Assembly: GCA_036264355.1 (NCBI GenBank)
Contig: DATARD010000379.1
Location: forward strand, 1-23,545
DNA from: UBA5704 sp036264355
GTDB lineage: Bacteria; Acidobacteriota; Thermoanaerobaculia; Multivoradales; UBA5704
Reading direction: 5' to 3'
Length of the DNA: 23,545 nt
Each line of letters opens with the position of its first letter. Positions within the stretch are counted from its first letter, which is position 1. The notes beneath the pieces were generated by a model, which worked only from the letters and a program-made list of their open reading frames with translations, was not told the origin of the DNA and ran no database searches. Shown here one piece after another: positions 8,255 to 17,229 of the stretch. Position numbers and translations under genes: made by a program.

Positions 8255-8260
8255 TAGAAT
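8255..8260 (+). promoter_or_regulatory. Possible -10 element for the dehydrogenase-like gene
   Basis: GATAGAATCG holds a TAGAAT hexamer 54 bases before the ATG at 8314, leaving room for a leader with the AAGGAGG site at 8297-8303. The same GAAT-type hexamer occurs before two other genes in the window. A -35 box is not recognisable. Confidence 0.35.
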
Positions 8261-8313
8261 CGTCCTCCCGGGCATTCAAGCAATTCCCGTTACATCAAGG
8301 AGGTCGTGCGGTC

Positions 8314-9603
8314 ATGCTGGAGGGTGATTTCTCGTCCCTCGAATTGAGAGGGCCGTTGTTGGAGGATGAGTTTGAGGTCTTTGAAGCGGTGGATACGTCG
8401 AGCGCGGAGCCGGCGGAGCATGTCTACTCGTGCGTGGCGCTGTGCCGGAAGGGGTGGAATGACGACTGGCCGGCGCTCGGCGGCACGCGCTGGTTCAAGA
8501 AGGAGCAGGCGCGGGCTCCGCATGAGGCGATCGAGCTGGCGATGTCGATGTACATCAAGAGCTCGCTGTTGCGGAAGTCGGCGCATTCGCTGAACGGGCA
8601 TGGGCGGGGTGACGGGCTGTTCAACTGGCAGGGCGGCAAAGGGGTGATCTGGACGCCTCCGGACGGCGAGCTGACAGCGCACCGGCTGCGGTGCCACGGC
8701 CGGCTGATCGACTGGCTGCAGGGGCAGTACGTGGGCTCCGGCGACGTCGGGGTCGGCGAGCCGGAGCTGGCGCAGATCGCGCGCGAGACGCGGCATCTGA
8801 TCGGCCTCAACTGCAAGCGTGACACCGGCGAGGCGACGGCGTATGGCGTCTTCGCCGGGCTGCGGCAGGCGGCTTTGGAGCAGGCGGCGGAGCTGGAGGC
8901 CGATCCCGCGGACCCTTTGCGCGGCGTTCCGGTGTTGGTGATCGGCGCCGGCAAGGTGGGCTTCCCGCTGCTCTGGCTGCTGCACGAGGCGGGCGCCGAG
9001 GTCTCGGTGTATGACGACTATCTGAAGCCGGACGCTGTCGAGGACTGGTACGAGATGATGGTGCGGCGCGAGGCGGCGGTGGGCGCGGAGCATCTCGGGG
9101 CGTTGCAGGCGATCGGACGGGCCGGCCGGATCTTTGCGGACGAGGTGACGGCCTTGAACGATGGGCGGTTCCGCATCGTGTCGCCGAACGGCGGCATGGC
9201 GGAGTGGCTGTCGCGCATGCCGCCGCGGAGCCCGGAGACGCGGGCGGCGATCCTCGCGGCGACGCGGGCGCGGCATGGCGCGCTGCGGCTGATCCTCGGC
9301 GCCGGCAATGATCAGATGTCGACCACGGCGGCCGGGAAGAAAGGACGCGACGCAACGCTTTCCATCCTGAAGGAGGCGGGGATCGCGTTCGTGCCCGATC
9401 CGCTGGTGAGCCCGGGCGGCGTGATCTCGGTCAGCCATGAACGGGCGGCGGAGTGGAATGCGGAGGAGGTCAACGGCGATTCCATGCAGATCGTGCGGCG
9501 CAGCGTCGAGCAGCTCTACGACGCGGCGCGGCGGCGCGGCGGCATCGATCCGGTGACGATGTATCAGGCGTTCGAGGAGCTGGCCGCAAGGCCCTGGAGC
9601 TGA
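8314..9603 (+). CDS. Divergent Glu/Leu/Phe/Val dehydrogenase-like protein
   Basis: This 429-residue protein aligns by eye with leucine dehydrogenase along most of its length: LGGTRWF (56-62), the substrate-binding GGKGVI with K109, SGDVGVG with D144, TAYGV before the NAD-binding Rossmann domain (VLVIGAGKVG, about 207-216), LGAGNDQ in place of GSANNQ, and VPDPLVSPGGVISV. The family catalyses reversible oxidative deamination of amino acids with NAD(P). Oddities: the position of the catalytic lysine (DK in leucine dehydrogenase) appears to hold L120, and there are insertions before GGKGVI and after the Rossmann beta-2 strand. So the fold is well supported but the reaction is uncertain. AAGGAGG lies ten bases before the ATG. 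The leuS gene follows after 23 bases and is probably cotranscribed. Confidence 0.8.
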   Translation: MLEGDFSSLELRGPLLEDEFEVFEAVDTSSAEPAEHVYSCVALCRKGWNDDWPALGGTRWFKKEQARAPHEAIELAMSMYIKSSLLRKSAHSLNGHGRGDGLFNWQGGKGVIWTPPDGELTAHRLRCHGRLIDWLQGQYVGSGDVGVGEPELAQIARETRHLIGLNCKRDTGEATAYGVFAGLRQAALEQAAELEADPADPLRGVPVLVIGAGKVGFPLLWLLHEAGAEVSVYDDYLKPDAVEDWYEMMVRREAAVGAEHLGALQAIGRAGRIFADEVTALNDGRFRIVSPNGGMAEWLSRMPPRSPETRAAILAATRARHGALRLILGAGNDQMSTTAAGKKGRDATLSILKEAGIAFVPDPLVSPGGVISVSHERAAEWNAEEVNGDSMQIVRRSVEQLYDAARRRGGIDPVTMYQAFEELAARPWS

Positions 9604-9626
9604 AAGCGGAGAGACGAGGGAAGACG

Positions 9627-12122
<2,496 letters not shown>

Positions 12123-12140
12123 GGCGCGCTCCGGCAGAGA

Positions 12141-12335
12141 TCAGGCCAGGGCCTGCGTCTCCGCCGCACAGCAGTTGCACGTCTTGCTGCACCAGCAGAA
12201 GGTCTCGCCGCTCTGGATGGATTGGCTCGTGTCCTCGGCGGCGAAGAGGCCGCCGGCGGCGTTGCGCAGCTCGGGGTTGCCGAGATGGCGCAGGGTTTCG
12301 CGGTGCAGCGTGAGCTTGGTGTGCTTCTTCTTCAT
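12141..12335 (-). CDS. Putative class I lanthipeptide precursor (LanA-like)
   Basis: This 64-residue peptide has a leader KLTLHRETLRHL (7-18) that matches the KLxLxKETLRxL pattern of a known class I lanthipeptide leader family, then PELRNAAGG, where G28-G29 could be the cleavage site. The core of about 35 residues holds five cysteines (47, 49, 53, 55, 56) and eight Ser/Thr, five of the Ser/Thr lying before the first cysteine, so several (methyl)lanthionine rings are possible. AGGGGGAG precedes the ATG at a good distance. The gene follows a LanC gene on the same strand after 61 bases. No LanB dehydratase lies in this window, so dehydration would need a distant enzyme. Modification and activity are inferred. 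Confidence 0.85.
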   Translation of the reverse strand: MKKKHTKLTLHRETLRHLGNPELRNAAGGLFAAEDTSQSIQSGETFCWCSKTCNCCAAETQALA

Positions 12336-12379
12336 ACTCTCCCCCTTTGTTCTCGAAAACGTCCGCTCAGCAGGCTAGA

Positions 12380-12398
12380 GACAGCCGCTCCGGCTGTC
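12380..12398 (-). promoter_or_regulatory. Hairpin at the lanC stop codon, before the precursor gene
   Basis: GACAGCCG (12380-12387) and CGGCTGTC (12391-12398) form a perfect 8-bp stem with a three-base loop. On the minus strand the stem starts within the lanC stop codon (12399-12397) and is not followed by a U-tract, so full termination is unlikely. It could be a processing, stabilising or attenuating element that sets the lanC to precursor transcript ratio. Confidence 0.5.
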
Positions 12399-13686
12399 AA
12401 GAGAGGAGGAGGATGCGATCCCATTCCGGCTCCACGGTCGAGACCGCCGCCAGGAGAGCGAGGCCGATGCCCGCCGCGCCTTCCAGGAAGCCGGGCTCGG
12501 GCTGCCAGGCCCCTTCGCCTCCCGTGAGGTCGACCCGCCAGGCCCGGAAGCCGGCGATCTCCTCGCCGGGCGTCCGCATCGCGAGCGTGCGCTCGATCCA
12601 GAAGCGCGCCGCGGTGGCGAAGGCTTCGTCGCCGGTCGACTGCCAGAGCCGGTTGTAGAGATGGGCGAGGCCGGCGGCGCCGTGGCAGATCCCGGGGTCG
12701 CGGATGCCCGACTGGTCCGCCGGACGCCGGACGGTGGAGTGGGCGACGGCCAGCGCTTCGCGTTCCCACTCCGGCCGCGCCGTGGCCCGGGCGGCGAGGA
12801 GCAGGGTGGCGGCGATGCCCGGATCGCCGTAGCACCAGGCGAGGCGGGAGCCCGTCGCCCCCGCCCCCGTCGGGTCGTCGCCCGGGGAGAACGAGGAGCC
12901 GAAGCACGACTCGCTGCCCGGCGGCAGCCGATGCGCGAGCAGCCAGGTGACCGCGCCGTCGAGGAGAGCGCGCGCCATGTCCGCCGCCGCTCCGGCCGCC
13001 GCGCCGGCGGCGGCGGTCACGCCGAGGAGCGCGACCACCGCCGGCATGCCATGCGCCACGCCGAGGTTGTAGAGACCGTCCGGATGGATCTCCCGCTGCC
13101 ACTCCGGCAGCCTCTCCGGAGGCGTGTACCAGGCCGTGCCCTCGGGACCGGTCTCGGCCTGGGCGGCGAGCCGGGCGAGCACCTTGGCGAGCACCGCGGC
13201 GCCCGAGGGCCGCGGCAGACGTTCGCGGGCGTAGACGCCGATGCCGGTGAAGCCGATGATCAGGTCATACTCGTCCGGTCCGGTGCTGGAATCCAGGAAA
13301 GAGAGCAACGCCTCGTCGATCTCCAGGTTCGGGTCGTCGTCGGGATCGGATTCGAAAAGGCGTCCCTGGAGGTGCTCGACGGCCCAGGCCACGCCGGTGA
13401 AACCGCTGTACAGCCCGGGCAGCATGACGGTCGAGGCCAGCGACTCCACGGCTGCCTCCAGGAGCTCGACGGCGCGGTCGGACTGCCTCTCCTCGCCGGT
13501 GTGCAGATGAAGATAGGCGCGGAGCAGCGCCTGGCCGGCGGTGCCGGCGGCGAGCGAAGCTCTGCGTGCCTCCAGGTCAACCGGGCCGGAGACATACGAA
13601 TCGAGAGCCGCGACGATCTCGTCGACCGCCTGGAAAGCCTGGGCGGCGAGGTGGCCGGTGAGGAGAGGACGCCAGGGAGATTTCAT
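12397..13686 (-). CDS. lanC: LanC-like lanthionine cyclase
   Basis: LanC enzymes are zinc proteins that join cysteine thiols to dehydrated Ser/Thr in a lanthipeptide precursor, in the cytoplasm. This 429-residue protein keeps every landmark: AHGMP with H212, WCYGDPG with C285, and CHGAAG with C334-H335, at almost the same residue numbers as the zinc ligands and catalytic histidine of NisC (H212, C284, C330, H331). Several GxxG repeats typical of the alpha/alpha toroid are present (YSGFTG, IGFTGIG, GDPG, EGAAGIG). I start it at ATG 13686; no strong Shine-Dalgarno is visible there. The precursor gene follows directly. Alternative explanation: a LanC-like protein of other function, but the precursor next door argues against that. 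Confidence 0.9.
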   Translation of the reverse strand: MKSPWRPLLTGHLAAQAFQAVDEIVAALDSYVSGPVDLEARRASLAAGTAGQALLRAYLHLHTGEERQSDRAVELLEAAVESLASTVMLPGLYSGFTGVAWAVEHLQGRLFESDPDDDPNLEIDEALLSFLDSSTGPDEYDLIIGFTGIGVYARERLPRPSGAAVLAKVLARLAAQAETGPEGTAWYTPPERLPEWQREIHPDGLYNLGVAHGMPAVVALLGVTAAAGAAAGAAADMARALLDGAVTWLLAHRLPPGSESCFGSSFSPGDDPTGAGATGSRLAWCYGDPGIAATLLLAARATARPEWEREALAVAHSTVRRPADQSGIRDPGICHGAAGLAHLYNRLWQSTGDEAFATAARFWIERTLAMRTPGEEIAGFRAWRVDLTGGEGAWQPEPGFLEGAAGIGLALLAAVSTVEPEWDRILLLS

Positions 13687-13725
13687 GGCGCGTATTGTGG
13701 CGCAAACGGAAACCGGGCGCATCTG

Positions 13726-13733
13726 AGTATAAT
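13726..13733. promoter_or_regulatory. Overlapping divergent -10 elements between lanC and the metallopeptidase gene
   Basis: AGTATAAT reads TATAAT (13728-13733) on the plus strand and TATACT (13731-13726) on the minus strand. Transcription would start about seven bases to each side, giving leaders of about 25 bases for the plus-strand gene at 13766 and about 33 bases for lanC. Neither strand has a convincing -35 box. Such overlapping, two-way -10 elements are a known promoter arrangement in bacteria. Confidence 0.5.
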
Positions 13734-13765
13734 GTTGATTCCGAACCCAACGAAAGGATCTCCCT

Positions 13766-15118
13766 GTGCGTTTCCGTTGTCCGTCTGCTGCCCGTGCTTC
13801 TGTCCTCACCGCCGCCGTTCTCGGCGTTCTCGGCGTTCTCGTCGCTGCCGCGCCGTCCTGGCCGGCCGAGCCTCCCGCCGTCTTGCCCGCGGGTGTGGCG
13901 CCGCTGCCCGCCGATCTCGAAAACCACATCCAGGAGCTGTTGACGGCCGCCGAGACGATCCGCGGCCTCAAGGCGAAGCACCCGGTTCTCACCGGGATCG
14001 TGGAGGAGAAAGACCTCCCGGCCAAGGTCGCCGAGTCGCTGCGCGAGGAGCTGCCGGCCGAGCGGCTGCGTGCCGCCGAGATCGGCCTCAAGGCGTTCGG
14101 CCTGCTGCCGGAGACCCTCGATCTCGCGCGCTATCTCCCCGAGCTCCTGGCCAGCCAGGTGGCCGGCTACTACGATCCGGAGCGGCGCTACCTCACCCTG
14201 GTCCACCACGCCGGCGCCAGCCTGGGAGCAAAGACGGAAGAAGCGCCGGCCGAGGCGAAGGCGATGGAGGAGATGGTGCTGGTCCACGAGCTGACCCATG
14301 CCCTGCAGGACCAGACCTTCGACCTCAAGCACTTCATCCAGGACGATCCGCTGTCCGATGAAGCCACGGCGCGGACGGCGCTGGTCGAAGGGGACGCCTC
14401 CCTGGTCATGTTCGACTACTACACCGGCCATGCCCTGGAGGACGTGCCCGGCGCCGAGCAGGCGGTAGCCACGGCGCTCAAGAACGACTCCGGCGGCGAC
14501 GATCTGCCCGGCGCGAAAGAGATGGCCGCCGCGCCGCCCTTTCTGCGCGACTCCCTGGAGTTCGGCTATCTCGACGGCTATCTGTTCTGCCTCGACGTCC
14601 GCCGCAAGGGCGGCCAGGCGCTGCTGGACTCCGCCTTCACCACCGATCCGCCGCGCTCCTCCGAGCAGATCCTCCACCCCGAGAAGTGGCACACCCGGCG
14701 GGACGATCCCATCCTGCTTTCCTGGCCTGATCTCACCCGCGTGCTGCCGGGAGACCGCAAGCTCGCCGAAGGCCAGCTCGGCGAGCTCGGCATCAGCATC
14801 TTTCTACGCCAGGTCGCGAAAGGCCGGTCCATGTCGCCCAGGCCCGAAGTCGCCGCCGCCGGCTGGGGAGGCGACCGCTTCGCCGTCTACCAGAAGGACG
14901 GCAAGAGACTGCTCGCCTGGCTGACCGAGTGGGACATCGAAGCCGACGCCCGCGAGCTCCGGGCCGCGGCGCGATCGCTGGGCAAGGATTGGGACGTCAA
15001 GCAGATCGCTCCCCGTCGCGTCGTCCTCTTCCGCGGCGACTGGACCTGGCGCGAAAAGCGGGCTGTGCGGAAGTCGCTCGCGGCGGTGGTGGCGGGCCGG
15101 GCGCCGGGGAGGCTGTGA
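13766..15118 (+). CDS. Secreted HExxH metallopeptidase-like protein
   Basis: This 450-residue protein begins with a signal peptide (basic start, hydrophobic segment 11-30, possible cleavage after residue 34) and so should be exported. It carries the zinc-protease motif HELTH (174-178) within MVLVHELTHALQDQ, preceded by GYYDP (135-138) and followed by ALVEGDAS, whose E208 is the probable third zinc ligand. I do not know the exact family beyond a zincin-like fold, and the substrate is unknown. GAAAGGA lies seven bases before the GTG start at 13766. The gene diverges from lanC, and whether it processes the lanthipeptide is an open possibility, supported only by position. Confidence 0.75.
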   Translation: MRFRCPSAARASVLTAAVLGVLGVLVAAAPSWPAEPPAVLPAGVAPLPADLENHIQELLTAAETIRGLKAKHPVLTGIVEEKDLPAKVAESLREELPAERLRAAEIGLKAFGLLPETLDLARYLPELLASQVAGYYDPERRYLTLVHHAGASLGAKTEEAPAEAKAMEEMVLVHELTHALQDQTFDLKHFIQDDPLSDEATARTALVEGDASLVMFDYYTGHALEDVPGAEQAVATALKNDSGGDDLPGAKEMAAAPPFLRDSLEFGYLDGYLFCLDVRRKGGQALLDSAFTTDPPRSSEQILHPEKWHTRRDDPILLSWPDLTRVLPGDRKLAEGQLGELGISIFLRQVAKGRSMSPRPEVAAAGWGGDRFAVYQKDGKRLLAWLTEWDIEADARELRAAARSLGKDWDVKQIAPRRVVLFRGDWTWREKRAVRKSLAAVVAGRAPGRL

Positions 15119-15204
15119 GGTTCTTCAGCCCGGCTCGTCGTAATTTTACGGCGCCTCCCACAGTTTTAGGCCCGCAGCGAGGGCGCACCCCTCGCGACTT
15201 GAAA

Positions 15205-15271
15205 TAGAATCGGCAGAATCGACACAGGCATCAGAGACGAAGGATGAGCGGAGCGGTCCGCGCCCGGACCG
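15205..15271 (+). promoter_or_regulatory. Possible promoter and leader hairpin upstream of the zinc-ribbon membrane gene
   Basis: TAGAAT (15205-15210) in the context AATAGAATCG could be a -10 hexamer, 85 bases before the ATG at 15296. Within the leader, CGGTCCG (15254-15260) and CGGACCG (15265-15271) form a perfect 7-bp stem with a four-base loop, ending nine bases before the GAAAGGAG site. Function of the hairpin is not known. The rest of the 177-base gap holds a GCGAGGG/CCCTCGC stem but no gene. Confidence 0.35.
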
Positions 15272-15295
15272 GTAGCTTCAGAAAGGAGCGCTCTC

Positions 15296-16030
15296 ATGGA
15301 TGAGTCGACCCAGGACCCGGGTGAGCTGCAGTTCGACCGCGTTGAGCCGGCGAGGAGCGAGGCGCCCGCTGCCTTCGCGTGCTCGTTCTGCTCCACGCCG
15401 CTCTATTCTTCCTACTATGAGATCAACGGCAGGGCGGTCTGCGAAGCCTGCCGCTACCGGGTCGAGCAGCAGGTGGAGTCCGGCGCCGGAGCGGGCGGCT
15501 TTGGCCGGGCGGCCCTGGCCGGGCTGGGTGCGGCGGCGGTGGGCTCGGGCCTCTACTACGGGGTGCGCGCGCTGACCGGCTATGAGATCGGCCTCGTCGC
15601 CATCCTCGTCGGCTTCATGGTGGGCAAAGCCGTGCGCTGGGGGACGCTGGGGAGAGGCGGCCGGGGCTATCAGGTGCTGGCTGTCTTCCTCACCTACATG
15701 TCGATCTCCAGTACCTATCTGCCGGTGATTTTCAAATCCATTGCCGAGGGCAGGAAAGACAAGGCGACGGTTGCCGCGCAGGTGGACCCGGCGCAGAAGC
15801 CTGCGGCTGCCGAAAGATTGACGCCTGGTACCGTCCTCGTCGGCCTGGGAGCCCTCTTCCTGATCGCCGCGGCCGGGCCGATCCTGGCGGGGACACACAG
15901 CCCCATCCTCCTCTTGATCGTGGGGTTCGGTCTCTGGGAGGCGTGGAAGCTCAACCGCCGGTTCCCGCTCACCATCACAGGTCCGCTCCAGGTCGGGCGT
16001 CCCGGACCTGCCATGGCACCGGTGGGCTGA
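15296..16030 (+). CDS. Zinc-ribbon membrane protein of unknown function
   Basis: I do not recognise the family. The 244-residue protein starts with an acidic, presumably cytoplasmic segment, then a four-cysteine zinc ribbon (C29-x2-C32 and C49-x2-C52), a glycine/alanine-rich stretch and about four or five membrane segments (roughly 70-90, 96-112, 127-143, 188-203, 205-222). GAAAGGAG precedes the ATG at 15296. Its stop is only three bases before the start of the M50 protease gene, so the two are one unit and probably act together in the membrane. One guess is a partner or substrate-recognition subunit of the protease. Confidence 0.75.
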   Translation: MDESTQDPGELQFDRVEPARSEAPAAFACSFCSTPLYSSYYEINGRAVCEACRYRVEQQVESGAGAGGFGRAALAGLGAAAVGSGLYYGVRALTGYEIGLVAILVGFMVGKAVRWGTLGRGGRGYQVLAVFLTYMSISSTYLPVIFKSIAEGRKDKATVAAQVDPAQKPAAAERLTPGTVLVGLGALFLIAAAGPILAGTHSPILLLIVGFGLWEAWKLNRRFPLTITGPLQVGRPGPAMAPVG

Positions 16031-16033
16031 CGG

Positions 16034-17041
16034 TTGCGCTGCGCCGGTTGCGGGACGGAGGTCGCTCCGTCACGGTTGAGCTGTCCGGTCTGCCACGCCC
16101 TGGTCCATGCCGAGGAGCTCAAGCGGCTGGCGGGAGAGGCCGAGGCGGCGGAACGGGAAGAGCGCCCGGTGGAAGCGCTCACCGCTTGGCGGCAGGCCCT
16201 CGGCCTGTTGCCGCCGGATTCACGGCAGGCCACCGTGGTGGCCGGCCGGCTCGAAGCGCTGAGCCGGAGGATCGAGAGCGATCCCGCGACGGCCGCCGCA
16301 GCCGCCGCGGCGGACCCGGCGACCCGGCCGCGCACGTTCGCCGGAGCCTGGAAACAGGGCGGCATCGGCGCCACGGTGCTGCTGCTGCTGTCCAAGGGGA
16401 AGCTCCTGCTCCTCGGTCTCACCAAGATCGGCACCCTGTTTTCGATGCTGGCTTTCCTGGGCGTCTACTGGGCGCTCTTCGGCTGGCAGCTCGCCCTTGG
16501 CATCGTGATCTCCATCTACGTGCACGAGATGGGGCACGTGTGGGAGCTCCGGCGGTTCGGCATCGCGGCCTCGGCGCCCATGTTCATCCCGGGCTTCGGC
16601 GCTCTCGTGCGGCTGAAGCAGCGGCCCGCCAACGCGCGGGAGGACGCCCGGATCGGCCTCGCCGGTCCGCTCTGGGGTCTGGCCGCCGCCGCGGTCGCCT
16701 GGGGCGTCCATCAGGCGGGCGGCGGACCGATCTGGGCGGCCATCGCCCGGCTGGGCGCCTGGATCAATTTGTTCAACCTGATCCCCTTCTGGCAACTCGA
16801 CGGCGGGCGCGGCTTCCACCCTCTGTCGCGCAGCGAACGGCTCCTGGCGGCGGGAGCGATCGGTCTCGCGCTCTGGGGCACCGGCGAGAAGATGCTCTGG
16901 CTCCTCCTTCTCGCGGCGCTCGCGCAAGCCTTCTTTCCGAAACAGGAAGGCGAGGGAGACGGCGTCGCCCTCGCCTGGTATGTCTTCCTGGTGGCCGCCC
17001 TGTCGGCGCTGCTGATGGTGCGGGTGCCGGGGGTCGGTTGA
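16034..17041 (+). CDS. Site-2-type membrane metalloprotease (peptidase M50) with N-terminal zinc ribbon
   Basis: This 335-residue protein would cut substrates within or near the membrane. It has an N-terminal zinc ribbon (C3, C6, C17, C20), a helical, alanine-rich linker, then membrane segments carrying HEMGH (164-168), which coordinate zinc, and NLIPFWQLDGG (248-258) with the third ligand D256. It starts with TTG at 16034, three bases after the previous stop; that start gives the intact CAGC ribbon and is the only sensible choice. No PDZ domain is present, unlike RseP. A related zinc-ribbon protein is its operon partner. Substrates are unknown; regulated release of anti-sigma factors and protein maturation are both known roles of the family. 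Confidence 0.88.
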   Translation: MRCAGCGTEVAPSRLSCPVCHALVHAEELKRLAGEAEAAEREERPVEALTAWRQALGLLPPDSRQATVVAGRLEALSRRIESDPATAAAAAAADPATRPRTFAGAWKQGGIGATVLLLLSKGKLLLLGLTKIGTLFSMLAFLGVYWALFGWQLALGIVISIYVHEMGHVWELRRFGIAASAPMFIPGFGALVRLKQRPANAREDARIGLAGPLWGLAAAAVAWGVHQAGGGPIWAAIARLGAWINLFNLIPFWQLDGGRGFHPLSRSERLLAAGAIGLALWGTGEKMLWLLLLAALAQAFFPKQEGEGDGVALAWYVFLVAALSALLMVRVPGVG

Positions 17042-17154
17042 CGCGACGCGGGCTCGAACCGGCGGTCACGGCAAGCGAGCCGGCCGTCTTGGAGGTGCGC
17101 CGGGACCGCGCGGGACTTGAATCGGGCCGCGCGGTTTCGGGGCAGGGCCTGGCG

Positions 17155-17224
17155 GCACCCGGACCGGCGGCCGGGGCACCCGCACGGGTCCGCGTGGCAC
17201 TCGGCCGGGTGGCGGTCCGGGTGC
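17155..17224. repeat. 12-bp inverted repeat between convergent genes
   Basis: GCACCCGGACCG (17155-17166) and CGGTCCGGGTGC (17213-17224) are perfect reverse complements separated by 46 bases that can themselves pair (CACCCG at 17177-17182 with CGGGTG at 17206-17211). The structure ends five bases from the stop codon of the CNNM gene at 17230. It may act as a bidirectional 3' structure or terminator, although there is no U-tract on either side. The rest of the 188-base gap shows no gene. Confidence 0.55.
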
Positions 17225-17229
17225 AGGCA

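Noticed and set aside
13687..14091. N-terminal extension of the LanC frame upstream of 13686
   Set aside because: It would overlap the divergent promoter and the signal peptide of the next gene, and adds low-complexity sequence outside the LanC fold.
12661..14361. Plus-strand frame of 566 residues
   Set aside because: Antisense to lanC and out of frame with the metallopeptidase; no motifs. It spans two genes with strong family evidence.
17042..17060. tRNA T-loop-like GGTTCGAGCCC on the minus strand
   Set aside because: The flanks do not form a five-base T stem, and no acceptor or anticodon arm is found nearby.
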